Assembly (NCBI GenBank): GCA_027623615.1
Contig: JAQBVH010000148.1
Location: 1 to 7,354 of the forward strand
DNA: 7,354 nt
Origin: Planctomycetota bacterium
Lineage (GTDB): Bacteria > Planctomycetota > UBA1135 > GCA-002686595
Reading direction: 5' to 3'
Notes under the pieces: model-generated
What the model was told of the DNA's origin: nothing
The model's input: only the letters and a program-made list of their open reading frames with translations
Database searches by the model: none
Made by a program: the position numbers and the translations under genes
Shown here: piece after piece, positions 1-5,729 of the stretch
How positions within the stretch are numbered: position 1 is the stretch's first letter
Layout: each line of letters starts with the position of its first letter

Positions 1-296
1 AGCACCAGCGTCCCGAACACGAGCCCCAGCGCCCAGCCATCCACGAACGGAGCCCACGCCCCGCCGCTCGAGAGCGGGTCCACGTCGCCGCCGCGTTCCT
101 CCGCGGTCCAGCCGACCGCCACGAAGGTGCGCAAGCCCGAGAGCGCTGCGAGCAGGAGCAGCGTCGCGTAGGTCGAGCGCAGGCGCAGCAGGCGCAGAGC
201 CTCGGCCCGCAGGACGAGCAGGGACCCGATCACGACCCTGATGACAGCGTCAATCGTCCACACGAGGACGCGCAGGGATCCGTTCGCCAGGTTCAT
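1..296 (-). CDS. ABC-2 type permease-like membrane protein (N-terminal part)
   Basis: Partial gene: the first 98 codons are present and the rest lies beyond the left edge. The ATG at 296 overlaps the TGA of the upstream ATPase gene as ATGA, so the two are translationally coupled, the usual arrangement for an ABC ATPase and its membrane partner. The protein has a hydrophobic stretch at about residues 11-29, a basic segment (RLLRLR, about 35-40), a clear membrane helix at about 43-62 (YATLLLLAALSGL), a polar loop rich in Gly and Asp, and a further hydrophobic segment beginning near residue 88. This topology (short cytoplasmic start, membrane helix, exposed loop, next helix) fits an ABC-2 exporter permease. 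It would sit in the inner membrane and form the translocation path. The substrate cannot be told. The family call rests on context plus hydrophobicity, because no diagnostic motif lies within the visible part. An internal GTG start is possible. Confidence 0.65.
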   Translation of the reverse strand, partial: MNLANGSLRVLVWTIDAVIRVVIGSLLVLRAEALRLLRLRSTYATLLLLAALSGLRTFVAVGWTAEERGGDVDPLSSGGAWAPFVDGWALGLVFGTLV

Positions 297-1222
297 GACA
301 GCGTGAACGGCAAGGCGCCCTGCGCACGCTCGTCGAGCAAGGATTCGAACAGCGCCGGCAAGCCCGCGCCGGCGGGGCGCAGCTCCCGCACCTCGATGCC
401 CGCCTCGACCAGCGCTCGATTCAAGGCCGACACCCCGCGCGGGCCGGGCTCCACCAGCAGCGCCTCGGCCCGGCCGTCGAGCGCAGTCACGCGCCCTCCC
501 AGGGACTCGATCAACACCTGCGCCCGCGCCGGATCATCGCCCACGAGGGCTTGCCGAGACGGATCACCGACGAGCTCGCTCAGCGAGCCGGAGCGGGCGA
601 CGCGACCGCCGATCAAGATGGTGGCGTGGGTCAGCACCGGCTCGATCTCGTGCAGGCGGTGGCTGGAGAGCACGATGGTCAGACCCCGGGCGGCGAGCTC
701 GCGCACGCAGGCGAGCAGGCCCCGCACTCCGAGGGGATCGAGGCCGGAGAGGGGCTCGTCCAGGACCAGGAGCTCCGGGTCTCCGGCCAGGGCCGAGGCC
801 AGCGCGAGGCGCTTCTGCTGCCCGAGCGAGAGCGCGGTCACCGGCCGCCGTGCCAGGTCGGCCAGACCGACCAGCTCCAGGGCCTCGTCCACCGACCGAC
901 CGCCCCGGTGGCCGTAGAGCCGGGCCGCGTAGGCGACCTGGGAGCGGACCCGCAGGCCGCGCACCAGGATCGGCGTGTCGAAGACGACTCCGACCCGGCC
1001 GCGGGTGCGATGCAGCCGGTGCGCGGGTTCACCGAGCACCGATGCGCGGCCGGCGTGGGGCCGCAGCAGACCGAGGGCGCAGGCCAGGGTGGTCGTCTTG
1101 CCCGAGCCATTGGGACCGAGCAGGCCGTGTACTGAGCCGCGCGTGACCTCGAAGGACACGTCGTCGACCGCCCGGAAGCGCCCGAAGCGGCGGGACAGAC
1201 GGTCGACATGGAGCGCGGGCAT
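293..1222 (-). CDS. ABC transporter ATP-binding protein (ABC-2 exporter type)
   Basis: A 309-residue cytoplasmic ATPase that would power an exporter. Visible motifs in order: Walker A GPNGSGKT (36-43), signature LSLGQ (131-135), Walker B LLVLDEP (151-157), D-loop SGLD (159-162) and the H-loop His in SSHRL (H188). Residues about 225-300 form a small alpha/beta C-terminal extension (DUF4162-like) that is common in ABC-2/drug-export ATPases of this length. At the Q-loop (VGVVFDTP, 77-84) the usual Gln is replaced by Asp82; related exporters often carry an acidic residue there. The start is the ATG at 1222. No Shine-Dalgarno sequence precedes it, only a C-rich tract, but the glycine- and strand-rich fold begins right after it (MPALHVDRLSRRFG). 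The gene is coupled by a 4-base overlap to the membrane protein downstream. The substrate is unknown: antibiotic, lipid or polysaccharide export are all possible. Confidence 0.95.
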   Translation of the reverse strand: MPALHVDRLSRRFGRFRAVDDVSFEVTRGSVHGLLGPNGSGKTTTLACALGLLRPHAGRASVLGEPAHRLHRTRGRVGVVFDTPILVRGLRVRSQVAYAARLYGHRGGRSVDEALELVGLADLARRPVTALSLGQQKRLALASALAGDPELLVLDEPLSGLDPLGVRGLLACVRELAARGLTIVLSSHRLHEIEPVLTHATILIGGRVARSGSLSELVGDPSRQALVGDDPARAQVLIESLGGRVTALDGRAEALLVEPGPRGVSALNRALVEAGIEVRELRPAGAGLPALFESLLDERAQGALPFTLS

Positions 1223-1394
1223 GGGGGGCGGCAGGTTCGCTTGTCCGGGTGGGGTGTTCGCCGAGCATTCCCGAAAACTGGCGTCGAAAGTAGCGGCGAC
1301 GACTGCCAGGGGTCCGTGACCTGCGGAGCCCGCAGCTCAGATCCCCTGCTAGGTTGGAGTCGTCACCCCCTCCCCACCGCGACCGGTACTCGCC

Positions 1395-1781
1395 ATGCGC
1401 CTCCCCTCTCTCGCTCCGCTGGTCCTCGTCGCCGCCGCAGCTCCTGCGGCGGGGCAGGAGGTCCCGCTCGTGCTCTGGACCGACGCGAACTTCCCGGGCG
1501 GGGTGGTGTTCGGCGATTGCTACGGCGTCTCGGTCGGTGACTTCGACTCCGACGGCTGGGTCGACGTCTACGTCAACTACTCGGGACGCCTGTGGCGCAA
1601 CCTCGAGGGCGCCGTTTCCATACGGAATCAGACTCCGTACGCTCAGCGCATCGTCGCCGTTTCGACCAATCCCGCCGTCTCCAGCATGTGGTCGACGCGC
1701 GCGCCGAAGTCGTGGCGCTCGAGCACCGCGCGGCGGCCCGCCGCGGCGATCGCGCGCGCCTCGTCCGGGTGGTCGAGGTAG
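1395..1781 (+). pseudogene. Truncated secreted FG-GAP/VCBS-repeat protein remnant
   Basis: The open frame encodes 128 residues, but only about the first 75 (to about position 1619) look like protein. Residues 1-21 are a classical signal peptide (short basic start, LAPLVLVAAAAPAAG core, small residues before Gln21). Residues 44-72 carry one FG-GAP/VCBS-type calcium loop, GDFDSDGWVDVYV (48-60), followed by LWRNLEG, the usual end of a blade. Proteins of this family normally have many such blades and several hundred residues. Here, after a single blade, the frame passes into sequence antisense to the 3' end of the convergent glycosyltransferase gene and becomes Arg/Ser/Ala-rich with no family character. 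No other plus-strand frame resumes the repeat pattern. I read it as the 5' remnant of a gene cut off near 1610-1640, or as an assembly join. The ATG at 1395 has no Shine-Dalgarno sequence but is supported by the signal peptide. A short secreted protein ending at 1781 is the alternative. Confidence 0.6.
1621..1639 (-). terminator. Hairpin just after the CgeB-like gene (possible terminator)
   Basis: TACGGA at 1621-1626 and TCCGTA at 1634-1639 are inverted repeats. Read on the minus strand, a G-U pair and a T-A pair extend the stem to 8 bp with a 3-base loop; on the plus strand the extension is blocked by an A-C mismatch. The hairpin begins 3 bases after the TGA (1645-1643) of the minus-strand glycosyltransferase gene. 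No T-tract follows, so it would be a weak or Rho-assisted terminator, or a 3' end stabiliser. It also lies at the point where the convergent FG-GAP gene loses its homology. Confidence 0.35.
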
Positions 1782-3277
1782 TAGCGCACCTTCGCCCGCA
1801 GCTCGCTCGGCGTGCTGTAGGTCTCGAGCTCGCGCCCGACGTCGAACAGCGCTTCGAGCGCAGCGCTGCGCTCCGCGATCAGGAATCCGCCGCAGGCGAG
1901 GACGTCGAAGACGCGCATCGTGACGATGTCGCTCTGGTACCAGCGGCCGATGTCGATCTGGATCTGGGCTGCGTTGTAGATCGCGGTCAGCTCGTCGCCG
2001 TGCTTGGCGGGACCGCGGTAGATCACGCCCTGGGCATCGGCGAAGCCGTCGTCGCCCCAGACGTGGATGCCTTGATCGGCGACGAGCTCGACCAGCGCCC
2101 GTCGTCGCTCCGCCGCGGCGCGTTCGCCGAGAAGCTGGACCGGGTCCTCTCCTCCAGGGACGGCCCGGGCAGCAGCGAGGTACTCGGGGAACTCGGCCGC
2201 GAACATGCCCTCGAGCGTCCAGCGTCCCGCGCGGGCCTGCTGGTCGAGCAGCGCGCGGCAGCGCCGCTGGAAGCCCTGGACGGCGCCTGGCCCGGCGAAG
2301 GCGGCGTACGAGCGCGCGAGGCGCTCCTCGAGCAACGCCGCCGTGTCCATCAAGCTCGCGCCGACGAAGGCGACCGGGGCGCGGTAGGGCCCGAGGTCCT
2401 GCGCTGGCAAGGGCCGCCGTCGGTCGACCGGAGCCGCGAGGGGCAGGTGCTCGACGTTCACGAAGCCAGCGCCTCGGTACACCTCGACGTTGGCCTCTCG
2501 ATACGTGAAGACGTGCGTGCGCTCCGTCGCGGTGCGCGGCGGCGCCACCTGATCGGTCGCCGGGTCGATCTCCCAGACGAGCAGCGGGAGGTCCTGCTCC
2601 TCAGCGAACTCCGCGAGTCCCGAGGTGTAGTTGATCCGCGCGAGCCCAGTGAGCTGCGCGCGCCGCACGGCGTAGCTCAGCTCTTCGGTTGACCAGTTCT
2701 GGTCGTCCAATACGACCGCTTCGAAGCCGCGCCCTGCGAGGCAGCGCATCAGGTCGCCGACGAACAGCTTGCCGACGAAGACGCCCACTCGCGGACGCGC
2801 CGGTCCGTCGCTTGTGATGCGCGTTAGCTCGGGTGCGTAGAGCGCGCCGAGCACGGGATGCTCGATCACGTTCGCGCCATCGGCCTCGAAGTCGAGGTGG
2901 TCGACTCCGAGCACGAGGCGCAGTCGGCCGCGCTGGAGCGCCTCGCTCCAGTCATGTCGCATCAACGCCAGCCGCAGCATCCATGGGTCGCGCTCGTAGG
3001 CGACGAACGTCGCGCCCGGCTGGGCCTGCAGCGCTGCCGCGAGTTGATCGCCGGCGCCGACGCCGATCCACAGGTGCCTGGGCGCGGCCGGCACCTCGGG
3101 CGCCAGGCCCTCGAGGTCCGTCCAGCCCCGGTGGAACCGATACAGCACCCGCTCCCCCTCGAGCCGCACGTGCCCGTCCGCCGCAGGCAGCAGGAGGCGC
3201 TCGACCAACCCGCGGTCGACCTGCGCGAGGGCGCGCAGGTTCGCGAGCAGGCGCGGAGAGAGCTCGGGCGAGGGCAT
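1643..3277 (-). CDS. CgeB-like glycosyltransferase with N-terminal Rossmann/MAF-like domain
   Basis: A 544-residue protein, predicted cytoplasmic, with no signal peptide or membrane helix. The C-terminal part (about 430-535) matches the 'Glyco_trans_1_2'/CgeB pattern: YNAAQIQIDIG, then MRVFDVLACGGFLIAER (454-470), FDVGRELETYSTPSEL and RYYLDHPDEARAIAAAGR. The middle has NVEHLPLAAP (274-283) and VAFVGASL (302-309), also typical of CgeB-type GT-B enzymes. The first ~130 residues hold a Rossmann-like block, LWIGVGAGDQLAAAL (69-83) followed by AYERDPWMLRLAL (93-105), resembling the N-terminal region of MAF/DUF115 motility accessory factors. The role is probably transfer of a sugar from a nucleotide-sugar donor to a surface glycan or protein; donor and acceptor are unknown. 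The open frame extends upstream to 4501, but that part is antisense to the neighbouring gene. The ATG at 3277 is the first start after the neighbour's 5' end, and it lacks a clear ribosome site. The gene is divergent from the GT4-type gene. Confidence 0.88.
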   Translation of the reverse strand: MPSPELSPRLLANLRALAQVDRGLVERLLLPAADGHVRLEGERVLYRFHRGWTDLEGLAPEVPAAPRHLWIGVGAGDQLAAALQAQPGATFVAYERDPWMLRLALMRHDWSEALQRGRLRLVLGVDHLDFEADGANVIEHPVLGALYAPELTRITSDGPARPRVGVFVGKLFVGDLMRCLAGRGFEAVVLDDQNWSTEELSYAVRRAQLTGLARINYTSGLAEFAEEQDLPLLVWEIDPATDQVAPPRTATERTHVFTYREANVEVYRGAGFVNVEHLPLAAPVDRRRPLPAQDLGPYRAPVAFVGASLMDTAALLEERLARSYAAFAGPGAVQGFQRRCRALLDQQARAGRWTLEGMFAAEFPEYLAAARAVPGGEDPVQLLGERAAAERRRALVELVADQGIHVWGDDGFADAQGVIYRGPAKHGDELTAIYNAAQIQIDIGRWYQSDIVTMRVFDVLACGGFLIAERSAALEALFDVGRELETYSTPSELRAKVRYYLDHPDEARAIAAAGRRAVLERHDFGARVDHMLETAGLVETATMR

Positions 3278-3379
3278 GCGGTGGTCATCGGCAGGAATCT
3301 GCACGGACCCAAGCGGGCGGCCCCGCGGCCTCTCAAGCGCCCCCCGGTTCCGGTCGATGAGCCCCAGGTGGCACATCCG
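3278..3379. promoter_or_regulatory. Shared divergent promoter region of the two glycosyltransferase genes
   Basis: About 100 bases separate the two divergent glycosyltransferase starts, so promoters for both should lie here or in the edges of the genes. The region is GC-rich, with runs such as GGCGGCCCCGCGG, and I found no convincing -35/-10 pair for either direction. The assignment rests on gene arrangement alone. Confidence 0.4.
3366..3371 (+). promoter_or_regulatory. Ribosome binding site that decides the GT4 gene start
   Basis: AGGTGG lies 8 bases before the GTG at 3380, good Shine-Dalgarno spacing and one mismatch from AGGAGG. It favours this GTG over those at 3368 and 3407. It also favours it over the far-upstream starts whose translation is antisense to the divergent gene. 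Confidence 0.55.
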
Positions 3380-4861
3380 GTGGAGCAGGGTCAGCGCGTC
3401 GCGCGGGTGTACCCGCGGCTCGACTTCGGGGGCGCCGAGAACGGGATCATCCAGCTCCTCGCGACGATCCCGAGCACGCACCTGATCATCACCCACTGGG
3501 CCGGCCGTCGCGCCGACGAGGCCGCTGCCCTGGCTGAGCGGACAACCGTGCTCGAGGCGCCGCGCTTCCCCCAGCTGGTCGAGCACCTGCGCGAGGTCGA
3601 TCTCGTGCACCTGCACACGGTCAACGACTACGTGCTCCTGCCCCTCGCCGCCCTCCTCGCCGGTCCGCCCGTGATCGTGCAGACCCTGCACAACGGCCTC
3701 GAGGCCGAGGCCTCCGCCTGGGCCGACCACAGCATCGTGCTCGGCGAGGCCAGCCTCGCGTTCCTCCCGAGACCCGCGGCTGCGACGGTCCTCGGCAACG
3801 GCGTCGCCGCGCCGCGCGAGCTGCCCGCGTTCCGACCCTGGTTCGAGGAGCAACGTCCGCTGCGCCTGGTCGAGGTCCGGCGCCCCGACAAGCAGGTGCA
3901 CTTCACGCTCGAGGACCTGGTCGCCACCGGCGCGCTGGACCACCTCGACTGGACCGCGACCGTCGTCGGTCCCGAGGGCGAGGCCACGCACCCGCGCGTC
4001 ACGCGCGTCGGCCTGCAACTCGACCCCTCGCCCTGGGTCCGCGACGCGGATTTGTTCGTGTGCGGCTCCCTCGCCGACACCTTCGGCCGCACGACCTACG
4101 AGGCCATGGCCGCCGGCACGGTCCCGGTCATCACGCCGCTCGAGGTCCACCAGCAGAACCTCGCGGGCACCGGGACGGCGGTGCTGTTCGAGAGCACCGA
4201 CCGCGCCGTCGCCTGCCGGGAGCTTGCGCTCCTCGTCGAGCAGTTCGCCGCCGCGCCGGACACCTACCGCGCTCGTCGCAAGGCCGGGTACGCCCTCGTC
4301 CAGAGCCGCCACGGCGTCGAGGCCATGGGCGCGCAGCATGCGGCGCTCTACGAACGTCTGCTGGCCGCGCCGCGCCCCCAGCGGGACTTTGGTCCCGAGG
4401 ACCTGGGCGACACGCAGCAGGCCGCCTGCGCGCTGAAGCTGCTCGACGCCCTCTTCGAGCGGCGCGACCTCTCGGTGCTCTCGGACCTCTCCGCCCTGCA
4501 CCCGCGCGCCCAGGGAGTCCTGGCCTACCTGCTCGCCACGCGCGACCTGATCGCCGACGACAAGCGCGCCGACCTGCTCACCAAGGCGGACGTCGCCCTC
4601 GGTCCCCGCTGCTGTGTCCGCACGGCCTTGGGCAACGAGCTACGCATCCACGACGAACACGCGCGGGCGGCCGAGATGTACACGAGCGCGATCGAGCTCG
4701 ACCCCGCGCGCACCTCCGCCTACTTCGGGCTGGCCGAGTGTCAGCTGCTCACCGGCGACCTCGATCAAGCTGACCAGACCCTGGCGCGCCTACAACGCAC
4801 GGTGCCGGCCACCCATGGGGTCGACCGGCTCCGTGATGACCTGGCGCGGGCCCTGGGCTGA
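3380..4861 (+). CDS. GT4-type glycosyltransferase with C-terminal TPR-like tail
   Basis: A 493-residue protein from the GTG at 3380. The N-terminal GT-B half opens with VARVYPRLDFGGAENG (7-22), the GGAE loop of GT4 enzymes. It continues with VHLHTVNDY (76-84), TLHNG (102-106) and LGNGV (138-142, in place of the usual PNGV). The C-terminal half has VEVRRPDKQ (164-172), the donor phosphate-binding region, and ADTFGRTTYEAMAAGTVPVI (232-251). The last is the EX7E motif with Asp233 replacing the first Glu and Glu241 kept. After the catalytic domain (about 1-330), residues about 340-493 are helical, with two TPR-like units (about 415-448 and 449-482; e.g. AAEMYTSAIELDP and LAECQLLTGDLDQA). The tail may bind a protein partner or acceptor. 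The role is probably surface glycan or protein glycosylation; sugar and acceptor are unknown. It is divergent from the CgeB-like gene, which suggests one pathway. A different start among nearby GTG codons would change only a few residues. Confidence 0.9.
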   Translation: MEQGQRVARVYPRLDFGGAENGIIQLLATIPSTHLIITHWAGRRADEAAALAERTTVLEAPRFPQLVEHLREVDLVHLHTVNDYVLLPLAALLAGPPVIVQTLHNGLEAEASAWADHSIVLGEASLAFLPRPAAATVLGNGVAAPRELPAFRPWFEEQRPLRLVEVRRPDKQVHFTLEDLVATGALDHLDWTATVVGPEGEATHPRVTRVGLQLDPSPWVRDADLFVCGSLADTFGRTTYEAMAAGTVPVITPLEVHQQNLAGTGTAVLFESTDRAVACRELALLVEQFAAAPDTYRARRKAGYALVQSRHGVEAMGAQHAALYERLLAAPRPQRDFGPEDLGDTQQAACALKLLDALFERRDLSVLSDLSALHPRAQGVLAYLLATRDLIADDKRADLLTKADVALGPRCCVRTALGNELRIHDEHARAAEMYTSAIELDPARTSAYFGLAECQLLTGDLDQADQTLARLQRTVPATHGVDRLRDDLARALG

Positions 4862-4918
4862 CCGGAGGTCGGTCGGCGCTGACCGGGCGTTCGGGGGCCC
4901 AGTTCCGGCCGCGCGTTG

Positions 4919-4956
4919 TGCCACACTCCGGGCCCATGCCACACTTGTCCGGGCCC
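4919..4956 (+). repeat. Imperfect tandem repeat with GGGCCC palindromes
   Basis: TGCCACACT-CCGGGCCC (4919-4935) is followed after one base by TGCCACACT-TGT-CCGGGCCC (4937-4956), two copies differing by a 3-base insertion. A further GGGCCC lies at 4895-4900. The copies sit in the 157-base gap between the GT4-type gene and the Ig-like gene, 63-100 bases before the latter's start. They could be a paired regulator site or a 6-bp stem (4930-4935 with 4951-4956). A weak promoter reading (TTGTGC at 4916 with CACACT at 4940) is possible but poor. The rest of this gap shows nothing else. Confidence 0.5.
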
Positions 4957-5002
4957 TGACGCGGAGTCACGGACGACCTCCGCCGGGCTGCGCTCGAGGC
5001 GA

Positions 5003-5008
5003 AGGAGG
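5003..5008 (+). promoter_or_regulatory. Ribosome binding site of the Ig-like gene
   Basis: A perfect AGGAGG lies 10 bases before the GTG at 5019. It is the strongest Shine-Dalgarno sequence in the window and sets the start of the frameshifted Ig-like gene. The ATG at 5011 is only 2 bases away and opens a 14-codon frame that ends in TGA, so it is a poor candidate. Confidence 0.65.
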
Positions 5009-5018
5009 AGATGGAAAC

Positions 5019-5683
5019 GTGCCCGAACCGACCGATTCCACAAGATCTCGGGTGAACCCGGTGATCGTCGCAGCCCTGATCGGCGCTGCCGCAACCCTCA
5101 TTGCGGCGTTCTGGCCAAGGGACCATCCCACGGACCCCGGACCTGACGAGGACCCCCCGGAGACCACGATCGTCCAGGGCCCGCCTCGTCTCACGAACAG
5201 CTCCAGCGCCAACTTCGTCCTCAGCTCCGACGAGCAAGGGGCGTTCGAGTATCGCCTCGATCCGGGCAGGGGGGCGGGAACTGGATCACCTGTTCCACCC
5301 CCAAGGAGCTGGTCGGGCTCGAGGACGGAAACCACACGTTCGAAGCCAGGGCCAAGGATCGCGCGGGCAATGTGGACCCGTCACCCAGCGTTCATGCCTG
5401 GGAGGTCGATACGACTCCCCCAGAGACGTTCTGTCAGTACACGCGCGACGGCAGGTGGCACCACTTCGCTCCGAGAGCGCTACTTTCAGAGACTCGCCGT
5501 TCGCCGGACTCTGACTGCACCTTCGAGTACCGCATAAACGGCGGCCGCTGGGAGCCGACGACCGGAACCGTGCGGAAGGAGTTCTCGGGGGAAGGCAAGT
5601 ACGTGTTCCAGCTCCGCGCACGCGACCGGGCAGGCAACCAGGACCTGACCCCCTACGAGCAGGAAGTCTTCGTCATCAACTGA
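5019..5683 (+). pseudogene. Membrane-anchored protein with two Ig-like repeats, frameshifted
   Basis: The coding signal runs from the GTG at 5019 to the TGA at 5681 but changes frame once. Adding one G to the G6 tract (5269-5274) restores a 221-residue protein. It starts with a short polar N-terminus, then a membrane anchor (about 12-32, NPVIVAALIGAAATLIAAFW), then a Pro/Asp-rich linker (DHPTDPGPDEDPPET). Two Ig-like repeats about 93 residues apart follow. They share FEYRLDPG / FEYRINGG and HTFEARAKDRAGNVDPSP / YVFQLRARDRAGNQDLTP, and each opens with PPET. This 'RAxDxAGNxD' repeat is common in bacterial surface proteins, so the repeats should face outside the cytoplasm, probably for binding or structure. 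Read as given, the first frame ends at 5537 with a tail unrelated to the repeat. Codons use more A/T at third positions than neighbouring genes (GAT, AAT, CAT, TCA, ACT), a possible sign of transfer or weak expression. The break may be a real mutation, phase variation or a sequencing error. Specific function unknown. Confidence 0.72.
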
Positions 5684-5729
5684 TGATCGGGTCGAGGTCC
5701 GCGCTCCCGCAGGGTCAGCCGGTCGTCCC

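Noticed and set aside
303..1135. Plus-strand open frames over the ABC ATPase gene
   Set aside because: They are antisense to a gene with intact Walker A, signature, Walker B and H-loop motifs, and their products are compositionally biased.
1321..1335. 6-bp hairpin CTGCGG-AGC-CCGCAG between the ABC ATPase and FG-GAP genes
   Set aside because: It lies between divergent starts, has no T-tract and no nearby promoter pair, so there is no role I can support. The rest of this 172-base gap shows no convincing promoter either.
1592..2692. 366-codon plus-strand open frame
   Set aside because: It is antisense to the CgeB-like gene, rich in Arg/Ala/Glu/Val repeats with no recognisable domain, and has no link to the FG-GAP repeat it overlaps.
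2858..3379. Upstream extension of the GT4-type frame on the plus strand
   Set aside because: It is antisense to the CgeB-like gene. The GT4 fold begins right after the GTG at 3380, which has a well-placed ribosome site.
3278..4501. N-terminal extension of the CgeB-like frame on the minus strand, making a 952-residue protein
   Set aside because: It is antisense to the GT4-type gene, whose plus-strand translation has clear family motifs. The extension is low-complexity and lacks any motif; long antisense open frames are expected in GC-rich DNA.
4870..4885. 5-bp stem CGGTC/GACCG after the GT4-type gene, and a similar 5-bp stem at 5720-5737 by the purF stop
   Set aside because: Too short and with no T-tract; stems of this size are common by chance in GC-rich sequence.
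5011..5055. 14-codon open frame starting at the ATG at 5011
   Set aside because: Only 2 bases separate it from the AGGAGG, too close for efficient initiation, and the peptide is featureless. A leader peptide cannot be excluded but has no support.
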